A stretch of DNA of 64,000 bases. Origin: Chrysomallon squamiferum. Taxonomy: Eukaryota; Mollusca; Gastropoda; Neomphalida; Peltospiridae. The notes below the pieces were generated by a model. That model saw only the letters and a program-made list of their open reading frames with translations. It made no database searches and was not told the origin of the DNA. The stretch spans positions 9,040,669-9,104,668 of the forward strand of contig CM022679.1 in the NCBI GenBank assembly GCA_012295275.1. Direction: 5' to 3'. Below, piece by piece: positions 47,881 through 60,082 of the stretch (position 1 is the stretch's first letter; each line of letters starts with the position of its first letter). A program made the translations under genes and the position numbers.

Positions 47881-48819
47881 GACTCTATATATTTATACAT
47901 ACCACTTGCAAGTAAATGTATATTTAATATATATGTTAACGTATTTAGATATATATGTATATATATTCATGCAAACTCACATATATATATAACTCACACA
48001 AGTATATGTAGTCACAAAGGTGTATATATACATATATACTTATATACATATATGTATATACGCATATATTTATAATAAGGCGCACATTCGTTTGTGTGTG
48101 TTTCTGTGTATGTGTTTGTGTGTGCATATACTGATAGATAGATAAACAGACAGACAGATAGATGGATAGATAGATCATGACGATGATGAGAGATTATGTT
48201 CATTACATCGATTAAAGTTCTTCATGTCGTGGGTGGTTTCAGGACATAACACGTCTGTTTTCCATCCATCTTCCTTCCTCGCTGCCATATTCAGAATATT
48301 CATAGTTAAATGAATATGCTGTCTTCAGTGTAGTTTCTCTGTTCTCTCCATTCTGGCTGGACACATCTTTTCAGGGCTAATTTTCTTCCTACTGCTGTTG
48401 ATTGTTTCGATTTCCACAACAATTTATGTAAGTCATTAAAATGCAGAAAATTTGGAAAGTATTAATAATATGATAATAGTTTGGTGTTCAGCATTGTCTC
48501 TTTAGTAGCACTTGTTAACATTTGGAAATACGGTTCAGAATTTTCAACAGAGGATCTTTTTGAAAAACGTGTTGACACTTCGACGTCTGGAATTCAAAAA
48601 ATGCCCATTGTTACTGTTATCAAACTATCAAATTACGTCATACAATGGTTTGTTTCCGTTTCCTCTTTTTGATTACGTCAGTAATTTATGTAAATTTATA
48701 TTGTATATAAATTTTGGATATAAAATTTTATTGACATAAATGCCCCACTCTTTTAAAAGTATGCAACAAAATGTAATTATAAATTGCACATAACTACAAA
48801 AATTGCTGCTACTACTACT

Positions 48820-48833
48820 ACTACTACTACTAC

Positions 48834-48894
<61 letters not shown>
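48820..48894 (+). repeat. (CTA)n/(TTA)n microsatellite
   Basis: CTA triplets followed by about 20 ATT triplets, immediately outside the right arm of the fold-back element. Confidence 0.92.
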
Positions 48895-49904
48895 TTGATT
48901 CGGATAATTTCTTTCGTGCATTTCAGATTCATTTATAAATGAAACTAATGTTGCGTTACCCTTCGCTCACAAATGATTTTTTCTCTTTTTACTAAAGATT
49001 TCAGTATAAAAAATATTAAAAAATTCAAGAGTCAATAGACTAATTTTTTTATTCTTCTGTTCTTCTTCTTCTTCTTTTTTTGTACCTGCACTGATGTTTT
49101 GTTACGCGAAGGTTCTCAGTTACATGAAATGAACCGCTGTGCAAGTTTGAAAGACTGCTGAGCAGTTCAAAACTTATCGTATTATTCGTGCATTTCACAA
49201 TATTAAATTTTAAAGCTCGATATTTGTTACCAAAAACATTTTACGTCACATTTCTTAAATTTCGCTAGCTTTTCTTTATTATTAAGTTCTCCATTTGATT
49301 AGGTGTATCATTTTCAGTTGTAACTTGGAGCGCTGTTTAGTTGTCTTCCGTATGTTAATGGAACAGACAGTACAAAACCTTTGTTCAGTTAAAGGTTTAT
49401 AATATTGTTTCTATTCAGATGACAGCAATTAACACAATAAATGTACAATGTAAAGAATGTTACAGAAACGTGGCTAAAAATATTTGAGATGAATTGGCTT
49501 TAGTGGTAAAACATTTTTTTTTTTTTTTTTTTTTTATATTCTGCTGGCGCAATAAATGAATGATGAAAAGCTTTTAGTTGAGTGTGCATAGCTGGTATCG
49601 ATATGAACTTAGTTTCTTTATGCGTCTATATGTATAACGAATTTAATTTGTGCAACTGATACATAATGAAGGGTGTACAGAAAAAAAGGTCCATTATTCA
49701 GATTTGTAGTGCCTTGTATGTATCACTATATGGCTGATCTAACTAAGTAATTAATGTATAGATGCATCTAGTGATCTAGTAACAATAAAGAAAAACATTT
49801 AGTGACTGAATATGTATCTGATGCCAATTCAGTTTTATTCTATGGATGCATATAGGCTGATGTTAAATCAGTATCAGCATAATCATTAGTACTGCTTTAG
49901 TATC
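48895..49904 (+). other. Intergenic stretch without recognisable genes
   Basis: No ORF with coding character on either strand. It holds a short CTT run (about 49062-49075) and a poly-T run (about 49511-49536). The 5' exon of the downstream 286-residue gene could lie here or in 50360-50800, but I cannot identify it. Confidence 0.5.
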
Positions 49905-50345
49905 CCGATGTTGGGCGAAAGGCCTCGACGTTTTTTCCACATCTTCCTGTCTTGTGTTGTCTTCTGCCAGATGGATACTTTCCGGCACTCGTCTTGTTTA
50001 TCCTTCCGTCGTCTCGCGGGACAACTAGATCGTTTCCCTTCGTATTATTTCCAAGTTGCGATGCATTATGTCCATCGATTATCTTCTAACCTGCAGAGCC
50101 ACATCTGTGTTTTCTTTCTTACACAGATATTTAATAGACTTCTTTCCATCTTTGTGTGGCTGCACAATTTGTTCTTTGCCTGTTTAGTTAATAATGCCCA
50201 TATTTCAGCACCTTGTCATTGCTGGAAATACAAGCAAATTCCAAAGTTTACTTTAAAGATTTTGTGGTGCATCGCCAGTCGTGATTCTTCTTCGAATGTT
50301 CTTGTCATCGTTCTTGTCTCATGTATAATGCAAATATTACAGAAT
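49905..50345 (-). pseudogene. Decayed non-LTR retrotransposon, C-terminal end of reverse transcriptase ORF
   Basis: Reading the minus strand from about 50210 down to 49905 gives one frame with GAEIWALLTKQAKNKL, KMERSLLNI, RLEDNRWT, a stop, YEGKRSS(C)PARRRKDK and DRKMWKK. This order is the familiar tail of LINE reverse transcriptases (pattern G(A/S)ETW.LT, RML.I, RM.DNRWT, GKR.RGRP..RW.DD, DR..W). At least two in-frame stops interrupt it, and the usual segment between the ML.I and DNRWT blocks is largely missing, so it is dead. An RTE-like clade is my guess. The long plus-strand ORF over the same bases (49908-50360) is its antisense shadow. Confidence 0.8.
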
Positions 50346-50844
50346 GGTGACCCGAAATGACCTTTCTGTGGCGAAAAGAAAAATGAGAGTGATCTCCCTT
50401 AGTAAACAAATGTTGCCTATCTATTGCATTTTGTGTTTGAGTTATAATTTTTAATAGGCCCATGGATATGTACAGGTATGTTAATTTTTGTTTCATTTTG
50501 CACATTTAATTTCCTTATTTTCCGTTGTCATAAAATCTTAAAATTTATTTAACAATGACACTATAAGCATTAAGTATAACATTATAATTTATAATTCTAG
50601 TATTAAAACTATTATCATTAATACAAGATACTGAATAGTACTAATAATAGCATTAAAAACAATAGTAATATGTATCAGTATATTAATATATTTACATTAT
50701 TAATAATAAACATTACTGATTTGCTGTAACATTACAATTTTTTATAAGGAAAAAAAAAAAAAAACCCAGAAAGATGTCATTTCATTTGCTGCATTTCTTT
50801 TAGTAAACGTAACAAGGATTTCACAGTATTGCATAACCGACCAA
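50346..50844 (+). other. Region upstream of the 286-residue gene
   Basis: AT-rich sequence with no recognisable gene. An acceptor-like pyrimidine stretch ending TTTTAG at 50803 lies 41 bases before the chosen start codon, and the frame stays open back to it. The first coding exon may therefore begin at 50804 with the true start farther upstream. Confidence 0.4.
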
Positions 50845-53402
50845 ATGGTGATAAAAACTGACGAATTAAAAGAGGAAAACAAAAAGCTGAAGAACATCCC
50901 AAATCACAACAATGCCAGAATTAAAAATAGAAGGGTATTTACAAGAGGTGGTTATATTTTATTAAAATAAATTTTAAATTGTCCACATAATTAATAATTT
51001 GAAAAGGTTGAAATGTAGCCTATATAATTAACATGATATTATATAAATGAGATTTTCTTGAAAACAAAAATTAAAAAGAAATATGATGTTTGCAATTTGT
51101 TCTTTAAACAGAAAGAGTAAGCCATTTTTAATTCTTCAACTTGAATATAATAATAAATTTGACAATTCTAATTTTTGAAGTTTAACATTAATTGTAAGCA
51201 TATACGTTTTATTACAAAAACATATCATACATATTATATCAACCAAATATGATCTGAATCATTACTTTTTTTATTTTCAAATATTTTAGTATTTTTAATT
51301 ATAAGTTACCGAGTTAATTTTTCATTATTTTTATTGTTATATATATATATATATATATTTTTTTTTCTTTAGATACTGAATGATGAAATTAATCGTGATG
51401 ATAAATTCCTGGAAACTGAAGATCTAGAAAAATTATTGTTAGATGAAAATGGAGGTGAAACACCAAGAACTGATATATTTGGTTATCCATCTTCGCCATT
51501 GTATCGTGAACTGGCCAACATGCTGCAGTTATGGATGAATAATAAGTGTGTGTTTAAATTCCTGAACAGAAAACAGCCAGTGATTTTGGTATCTTTGTCA
51601 GATATAAACTTTGGGATTACTTTGAAATAGTACAGTAACATGAAAAGTAATTTAGATCCATATAAATATTTCTTATTGATGGTTATTATTATAATTTTTT
51701 CTGTGAACTAAAAGATCTTAGCATTATTCTGTGCACCAAATATAAGAACTACAACCCCTTCAAATAATTTTTTTTTTAAATGTTCATTTAAAAATGTGTA
51801 TAATGTTGAAATCATAAATGGAAAATAATTGTCTATCATCAAAGTGTTTTTTTTTGTGTGTGTGTGTTTTGTTTTTCTGTAACCAGATCCAAGTGATGTT
51901 TAGATATTATAAAATATAATAATTTTTTTTTTTCATTGATTTTATTTTCCTAGCTTTGTGTTAAAACAGTATTTCATCTATTCAGGGTATTTTTTTTATT
52001 TAATAAATTATTTATTTGCATATGCAGAAGATGTCCAATTTTGGATTTACCGAAATATGGTTTACTGAAGGAAACAGAGTATGAAGAAACCAGGTATGTT
52101 ACATACAGTCTATCGTAGATGTAATATAAACAAATATTTAACCTAAGCAGACATACAGATAATTAATTTTTCCATAAATTAACATATTACAGGGCTGCCA
52201 ACATGGCCTCCATCAATCCCTTGCTTGAAGGTTTGCTAACACTGTGGGAAATCTGGACTCGTGAAGAAATAAAATTTCGAATCAGAGAAGTGATGCTGGT
52301 AAATTTAAGATATGTTATATATGTCGTTACATATATCCTGACCTTTCATAATTGTCACCATGTCAAAATATGTTCTCATAAAAATGAGAGGTAAATGAGT
52401 CATATTATTCATTACAATATATCAGTATGAGAAAAGTTCTTTTTAAAGTGAAGGTTATGAAATGGAAGTCTGAAATTATTTAAAAAATAAACAGTGATAA
52501 TGAATATTGGCTTAAGAGAAAACATTCTGGTCCAGATTATCTGACCAAGTTAATAGGCAATATTGAAATGACCCATAATCTCAGAAGGCGGCAAAAGTAT
52601 TTGGAAATAAATATTATAAAGTATGGGTTAATATTTTTTTCATTCATATATCCTTACAATACTTTTGCATTTCTTTATTTTTTTTCTAGCTGATGGGAAA
52701 AAGAGGCTTGCTAGATTTACTCGGAGTTCGGAAAACTGTTGGGTCTATAGACATGTGGCCAACTTGCAGAAAAAAACTGATTGCTTCATTTGTAGAAAAA
52801 CACAAGTAATTTCAAATCTTATTTTCTAACAATACATTATTATTATTTTTTTTTTTTTTTCACTTGTAGTTGTTTTTTAGGGTGAGGTTTTAGTTGTTGT
52901 TTTTCTTAGATTTAGTACAGTTTGAAAGGTTATGAAAAAGAAAAATGTAATAGTTTGTGTTGTATTTTCAGCACAAACTCTCAGTTAGGTGTTGGAGCAA
53001 GAGCACTTGCAAAACACTGTCACAGAGATGAAACAGCTTCCTGGTGGGGAGCATGCACTGGAAGTAGGTTTTCCAGATCCTTTTACACAGCTTGTTATAT
53101 TTGTAAACTAATGTTTTTAAAAGTCTTTTTATTAAATATAATGTTTTCTGTACTGTAAGTCTGAAATGTCTTATTAAATAATGTAATAGTTACACAAAAC
53201 TTGATGTGACACATAGAGAGAAGAGATCTATCAATTTTTAATGCATTCTGATATATGGGTGCATATAATTCTGCAGACAGATCTGTTTTTGCCATTTGTA
53301 TATAAAACAAAATAAAAAAATATATTTGTGGTAATGGACATTATTTAATGAAACTGACATTACACTGATAACATTATTTTTCACAAATAATAATATTAAT
53401 AA

Positions 53403-53455
<53 letters not shown>

Positions 53456-54957
53456 CAGGTACTGGACCAATTATCCGCAATCCTTGGGGCCTGAGGCATT
53501 CTGGATTTCTGGATTTTCTGGTACCAAGGCATCTAAATATGTAAATAATTAGGCATAAACATTTTAAAATTAAAAACAGAAATAAAATTGATGATACACA
53601 ACTGTGGCAACTCGACACATAAACAATGTGGCAAGTGAATGAATGCCATGTGGCTTGAAAGAGTAGTTCTGGTATGGTGAGGACAACACCCACACACGCA
53701 ACAATGAAAATAGCATCGGGAAAAAACTTCCAGTTTTCTGGTCTTTCTGGATTTTAGGGCGCTGGATAATTGGTCCAGTACCTGTAGTAATAATAATAAT
53801 AATAATAATAAAACTGCTTAACCAGTCAGTCAGTGAAAACATGAGGACTAATGCAAAAACATTGAAAAAAAAGTATTTACATATCCATATAATCTTGGCT
53901 TGGTTTTCATACATTAACTATATTCTTTGATCTAAATAAGTCCATTTTCAAAAATCTCTGCATTGCATTTTTGCCTTCATTTAACATCAATTATAAAAAC
54001 TGATACCATAACATACTAATTTTTCTATCTTCCCCAAATTTTTATCAACTGCCTGCCTAATTCTTTCACTTTTAAAATGAGTTTATATCACTGTTGTTTG
54101 GTTTCTGTTTACCTTTTCACTCAGGTGAAGAAAACAAAAACACTCATGCTTTGACGATTGTGTCAAAGATTCTGGATCATGCAGCTTGGATCAACATTCA
54201 CTGGCTTCCTGTGAGTCTAGGGTCTCCTAGAAGTTTATTTCTGTTCAAGAATGCTTGTTAAATATTAATTCTCACGAAATCTTTCAGAGATTTTCATATT
54301 GTTGATCCCAGATAAAATTGGACAAATTTTATTATGTAACATTTATATAAAAAAATTCAGTTCAGAAGCACTTAATTTGTTAACAGTAATTTAATATTTT
54401 ATATTTATTACTTATTTTATAATGTATATATATATATATATATATATATAATTATTATTTTAGAACTTAGCCTGACCCAGGTATTGTTCAGAAATTAATA
54501 AGTTGGGAAAACATTTTTTGACAATATGCATATCCAGTTTTGTATCTGGTAAATACGTTTTGTTCATTTCTACCTTTTTTCCCGCAGCATGATATTTTTC
54601 TGCTAGAAGTACGGCAAACTGAAGGTAACAGTTAAAACTTTGTGTTAAAAAATAATAAAATTAAATATAATATTTTAAACTTTTACTAGTTGTAGGAAAA
54701 CATTTCAACTTGACATACGGATGAACAAAAATATTAATAAAATATATTTTATTGAAAACAACTTTTTAAAGCAATTGAATAGATTCAAATTTATTAATTA
54801 TAAAAGTGTATTATATAATTAAGCAAGTAGTGAAGTTTTTTTTCCTGTATTTTTTTAAATAGGTTATGGTGCAAGATGGTCAGCTGATGGCTCCATGTTC
54901 CGAGGTTTTCTGGAGCCACAAATGATTGGAGGACACGATGTTGGATGGAGACATTAA
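50845..54957 (+). CDS. Conserved 286-residue protein of unknown function, 9 exons
   Basis: Exons: 50845-50934, 51373-51545, 52028-52093, 52193-52298, 52690-52805, 52972-53063, 54125-54210, 54588-54624, 54863-54957 (TAA at 54955). All junctions are GT-AG with agreeing phases, giving 286 residues from the ATG at 50845. The first part is charged and probably flexible; the rest looks globular, with motifs YPSSPLYRELANMLQLW, GVGARALAKHCHR, WWGACTGSEENKN and the end block RWSADGSMFRGFLEP...HDVGWRH. I recall similar C-terminal sequences in uncharacterised plant and other eukaryotic proteins but cannot name the family or a function. No signal peptide or membrane segment is obvious. The start is uncertain because an upstream 5' exon is possible. 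Confidence 0.85.
53397..53457 (+). repeat. (AAT)n/(GATAAT)n microsatellite beside a MITE
   Basis: AAT triplets grading into GATAAT hexamers, ending at the left edge of the pogo-like MITE. A further AAT run follows its right edge (about 53786-53810), so the element inserted into an AAT microsatellite. Confidence 0.85.
53456..53784. mobile_element. Pogo/Tigger-like MITE (329 bp) in intron 6 of the 286-residue gene
   Basis: The ends are inverted: left CAGGTACTGGACCAATTATC, right GATAATTGGTCCAGTACCTG, with further inverted similarity inside (TCTGGATTTCTGG, CCAGAAAG). It is flanked on both sides by TA (53454-53455 and 53785-53786), the expected target duplication. A CAG...ATTATCC-type end is typical of pogo/Tigger elements of the Tc1-mariner superfamily. 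At 329 bp there is no room for a transposase, so it is non-autonomous. Confidence 0.87.
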
Positions 54958-56316
54958 AATTCATCTGAACTGAGATAGCAATTTTACACAGAAAACGTCA
55001 AACGTGAGCTCCAGTCCACACGGTCGTATTTAAAAAGACAATTCTTGTATTTTTATTTAGACACGAATATCAAGAAACATCCTTGAATGTCCAAGCAGTG
55101 TGGTTGCACTCTCTGAAGATGAACTAAGTGACTATAGATTATTCTTCTAAAAACATTTTGTATTCCTTCATATGTGATCCTATTTCAAAGGTGTTTGTGT
55201 ATATCAGTTTTCTGTGTTAGAATAGTGAACAAACGAGCATTTTGACATTTATATATGCACCTGATAAAATAAAAGTTACTATGTAGAAATTAATGAAAAA
55301 ACAAAATGTTGGCAAAAATGTTTTATTTTTACTCTAGTGAATTAATTTTAACAGCACATAGAAGAAAAAAAAAATTCTATGCATTGGTAAAATTCATTTA
55401 AAAACAACTGATCACTGTTTTGAGCAGTGAGAACCCAAAACGCTATTCCTTCAAATACCCTGTCTGTCTCACATGACAGACGTAACTACATTGTTTTTCT
55501 GAAGTGACAGCAAAAATACAAAATTTTATGAAGCAGATTTGGTCAAATTTAATTAAAAAAAAACAACAACAAACCCAACAATATCTTTGCCCCCCTTCAA
55601 CTAAAATTAGTGTAAAATTGTTTTAATATTTTTTACTTTCTGTAAGCAGAACCCTGTCACATCGTCAATTATGTTAGAAAGGTCTAAGAGTACTGAACTA
55701 TTTTCAGTTTCACTAGTGTTTAATAAACAAATAGTATGTAGATTTTTTTTTAAATTGCATCTTTCATGCATATATTTCAGTTTTGTGATGATATGGGTAT
55801 CGGAACTCTACTGTTGTGAAAAGCAAAGATGGCAGTGCTAAAATGTTTTGTAACCATATTATTTTCTTTCTTATTAGCCCGTACTTTGTTATTAGTCAGA
55901 ACGTATAATCTGTTTACTCAGACCGTTTATTTGTATCACCAAAGTATGCTACAAATATAAACACTACTGCAGACTGGCAGAATTGTTTCCAGAATAATGA
56001 CAATTCTGAGAACTAGTTTCAGTACCAGCGGATGGTTTGCAGATGTGAATAGAACAAGACTAGTTATGCTGGGCTATTTGTCCTTTTGATTCTTCACAAA
56101 ACTGAAATGAAAATATCTGCCATTCATCTCAGCAAAAAAAATAAATAAATAACAATAATCATAAAAAATAATGAATTCACATAATGAGTTTCAATAATTA
56201 GCTGAAGAAATGGTTTGATTTCTTAACTCTGGTTTATTGTTAAACAGGAAAATCAGTCTGGTTATTTCTTTCACAATAAACATCAACTGTTGTAAAAACC
56301 GTCTTGTAAAGGAGTC

Positions 56317-56353
<37 letters not shown>

Positions 56354-56595
56354 TTTCTACATGGAAACAAATGAAAAACAAAATAGAATGTTCTGAATTA
56401 GATTGAAGAAAAATGTATTTGCTTCAAATGTCAACAAAAAAGGAAAACAAATTGCTTCAACATGATCATGGATGAATACTGAACAACAATGAAAAAAGTT
56501 GATGTTTCACAAGAGAAAGGTGATGGAATATTCTTCGAATGTAAGTTATTTTGTTTAAAAAGAACACGAATAAGATGACAGCGCTGGTTTCCTCT
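54958..56595. other. Convergent 3' region between the 286-residue gene and the hnRNP gene
   Basis: Holds the 3' UTRs of two tail-to-tail genes. On the plus strand an AATAAA lies at about 55268-55273, some 310 bp after the stop, a likely poly(A) signal. On the minus strand, candidate signals (TTTATT on the plus strand) occur at about 55926 and 56231. A run of about 29 A (about 56321-56348) is poly-U in the hnRNP transcript. No other gene is visible. Confidence 0.5.
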
Positions 56596-58849
56596 TCAGA
56601 AAGCCGTGTAGTTGGGATTGCCTCCCATGACATTATTTGACATTCCTCCTCCCATTCCACCACCAATCCCTCCACCAAATCCACCTTTTCCTCCTCCACC
56701 GCCATAGCTGCCCATATCTGCAAAATGAAACAACAATGTTAGTGCGAGAAAACCCAAAACCAACAGATGAATCCTTAATTCTAATTAATGAAGATGTTGA
56801 CCGAAAGTTTACTTGTAGAAAACCAATTTGAAAGAAAAAAAAGAAGAAAAAACTGTTTCTCTTCTACAAAGTATGTTATTGGTTAGTAGCCCTGAATTTT
56901 AAAATTACATAAATAAACATTCATGAACATTTAAGCAGTTTTATAATTATTTCTGAAGTGATTACAACAATGTGGTTAACACAGAAGACAAAACACTTGC
57001 AGGAACTATTATTCAAGGCAAAACTTTCTAATAAGCCATAACAGTTTGAAAACAGCTGAACGGCTGAGTAACAAAATCTCAAAAATTAAAAAAAATGGTT
57101 GGTTATCAAAAAAATACATATGGTTAATGCCATGATGTTTTACTCTCTAATGCAAAAATTCAAATTAGTAAACATCCAACTGTTTCCCATACAATGCAAA
57201 AAATTTAGTATCAATTTTTTTTTTTCTTTTTCTTATTTCAAATGCAGTTTTCTCAGATTAAGATAAACCTCTTGTACTAACCCCTAGAGAGAAATAGTAA
57301 AAATATATTACTACATACTGCTGAAATTTCCACTGCCTCCGGAACCACCGAAATTTCCAGAACCACCAAAGTTTCCACTCCCACCAGATCCATAATTGCC
57401 ACCACCACCACCACTGTAGCCTCCACCTGAGCCAAATCCTCCACCCATATCATTGCCAAAACTTCCTCCACCCATGTTGGAAGTAAAATTTCCTCCACGT
57501 TCAGGTGTGGAATTTAAGAACAGTTCAATGTAACGATGTTCTGGAAACAAAACATTAAATGAGGGAATTAAAAAAAAAAAAAAACAACAACAACAACAAA
57601 CAGTTAACTATGATTATGTTTTTGAGTTTAATAAAAGCACTGGCTTCTTTATTAAATATACAGATGTAATTAAATATACTGCAATGCCAGCAGTAAAAAA
57701 CTAGAGTTATGAAGATTACTAAATAACCCAGAAAATAGATGTTTAGATTTCAAAAGTTGAAATAATTTCTTAATTTTCACTTCAAAGGTTTAAACAAACA
57801 TGTTTTCAATGGCAATAAAAATTACTGTGTAATATTTTAGAAATATAAGCAAAAATATTAGTTCATTACACTCGGACAAAAAACATAAATTAACATACGC
57901 ATATTTGTTTTGTGTTTCTTCATAGCTTCAACAGCATCTTGGTGTGTAGCAAAATCAACATTAGCCTCTCCTGTTGGTCGGCCATTTGGTCCATATTCAA
58001 ATTCACATTTTACTGGACGCAATGGCATAAAAAACTGGAAAAAAAATTGGTGACACAATGTATTTTTTTTTTATGTTAATGAGAATTAGAAACCGTTTCA
58101 ACATTTTATGAAGGGTCTAATATTTTGTAGAGAATATTTACTGTTTTCATTGTGATAGAAAATTTTAATTCTCAGGTATGAATTTGCATGCTTACATCCC
58201 CAATATCTTGTTCAATGGCCTGAAATGGCAGCCCTCTCATGTGAACAGAATGGCCGGTACCACTAATATAATGACTTCCTGGAGTCTGTCCTCTCTCCCT
58301 GGGACCATCATTTGGCATCATTCGCCCACGGCCACCACGCATACCCATACCACCACGACGATTTCCTCCTCCAAAGCCCATGCCACCTCCATATCCATCA
58401 TAATCATCAAAATCATCATCGAAATAACCTGAAAATTAACAATTTCACAGTACAGAATCAAACAACACCACAGCATCTCACAATGTCAAAAGTCTGCATA
58501 AAAAAATGAACCAATTACTCAACTGGTAATAAAATAATCCTTTAAGTATAGCACAATCAATATAATTAAGACAACAAATTAGAAATCTCTGAAAAAACTT
58601 TGCTATTTCTGAATATTTTCAAATGTTATATACAAATTTCTGCCAGTACCTTTAACATTTCTTCCTCCTCTTCCTCGCCCATATCCACCCATGCCTCCCA
58701 TACCCATGCCCATTCCCATACCACCAAAGCGTTCAGCTCGGTCATATGGACTTGGTCGCATTCCCATGCCACCCATAAGAGGTCGAATTCTTGACTGACC
58801 CATGGCAGAACAGGCTTCACTCAAACTGCTCTTAAATATTTCAATATAC
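56596..58849 (-). other. hnRNP H/F exons 6-10: Gly/Met/Arg-rich linker, qRRM3, Gly-rich tail
   Basis: Exon 6 encodes RYIEIFKSS, then a linker of MGGMGM repeats and GRGRGGR. Exon 7 encodes an Asp/Tyr patch ([11 protein letters not shown]), [16 protein letters not shown] and the start of qRRM3. Exon 8 encodes the qRRM3 core ([20 protein letters not shown]). Exon 9 closes it ([12 protein letters not shown]) and enters [10 protein letters not shown] repeats. Exon 10 is Gly-rich and ends NPNYTAF. The low-complexity tail resembles that of vertebrate H proteins and may support condensation (inference). Confidence 0.9.
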
Positions 58850-60035
58850 CTGTAAAAAAACCATTAAGAAATCAATTAACTCATATCACAAAACAGCAAA
58901 AAGAACCAAAAAAACCACAAGCAATCAAAACTTTGTATTCCAAACAAACAATATTAAAAAAAAAAAAAATTATCAGTTAATATATATGGAAATCTACCAC
59001 AGATTATTAGTTTGTTTATTCAACAGACCACCCAAACAGTGTTAAGTTTTTAGAAATTTGTTAATTAAACAGAAGTAATGTATTATTGAGAAACTTCAGC
59101 AAACATACTCTTTCATTCTTATCACACAGACTCTTTCTATCTTAAATGTTTTCCATTCGTATTTGATTATTTCAGATTCAAAAAATAAGGTAAATGTGTG
59201 ATTTTTAATTTCTCAATTTTTTTTTCTTCCTCAGTCATCAGAATGAAAAATATAACCTTTTTCACACATTCACACTGCAGCAAAAACACATGCAGTATAA
59301 TTTCCGGTCGTATCTTACCCAAACAAGATTATCAACTTAATCACAGGCCCATGTTGCATTATGATACCCGTATCACAGTGTCAATGGACTGAACATTTCA
59401 AATATACATTTCAGATTCAGTTCTGTTCAGAAGCAAGTGACATATATGACTCTTACCCACATAGCAAACATTAAAAAAAAAATAATAATAAAAAAATTGT
59501 TTTAGACACATGACGGCCCGTAAAGTAGTACTTGCAACAGATACATTACGAATGGAATTCATTTTCAAACAGCATTTAAAGCATGAAATAAAGAATTGAG
59601 CCATCAAGCATCCAAACCCGGCCTCAAGGGACCCACACCACTCCACCCATCATCTACAGAAAATTGAAAATGTTGCCATCAATAGGCTGACTGACGAAGC
59701 CCCGAAGGCCCATCCTTCCCACCTGTGCCCAATTCTTTCCTTGTGTTTACCCAAGGCCCTTTCTGCTATTTCTTGTGTAGCAAACTGGACATAGGCCTCC
59801 CCAGTGCTGCGCCCCTGTCGATCCTCAGGTAGCATTATCCCATTAGGTACAATCTCCAACCCTATGAACCCACCCAAAAAACAGAGCATCAAGTCATTTG
59901 CATATATGGCCCCATATGAGGCAAACAATTTATAAATCATACACCAATCAATTTTACAATAATCTTCAGTAATATTAAACAAAAAGTAAACATTTAATAC
60001 AACCACCACGTTTAGTTCAATTAGAAACAATATCA

Positions 60036-60082
<47 letters not shown>

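Larger units (their letters stand above)
46652..48786. mobile_element. Fold-back element with long terminal inverted repeats
   Basis: Left arm (about 46652-47132) and right arm (about 48212-48786) are inverted copies. Shared landmarks in matching order are CAATTTATAATTA at the outer ends, AGGAAACGGAAACAA, CCATTGTATGACGTAATT, GAATTCCAGACGTCGA, ACACGTTTTTCAAAA, GATGTGTCCAGCCAGAATGG and GAGGAAGGAAGATGGATGG. The right arm is about 90-100 bp longer because of a stretch missing from the left. The core (47133-48211) is mostly TA/TG/CA microsatellite with one non-repetitive block (about 47575-47880). I see no intact transposase and no clear target-site duplication, so the superfamily is undetermined and the element is probably non-autonomous. 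Confidence 0.85.

Noticed and set aside
47241-48203. Multiple ORFs rich in Tyr, Ile, Thr and His on both strands
   Set aside because: Translations of TA/CA/TG microsatellite in the fold-back core.
48673-48921. Minus-strand ORF with long Asn and Ser runs
   Set aside because: Translation of an ATT/CTA microsatellite; no flanking gene structure.
49908-50360. 150-residue plus-strand ORF
   Set aside because: It is antisense to a decayed LINE reverse-transcriptase frame and has no recognisable domain.
56637-58794. Plus-strand ORFs with His, Ser and Pro runs over the hnRNP gene
   Set aside because: Antisense of the Gly/Met-rich hnRNP exons.
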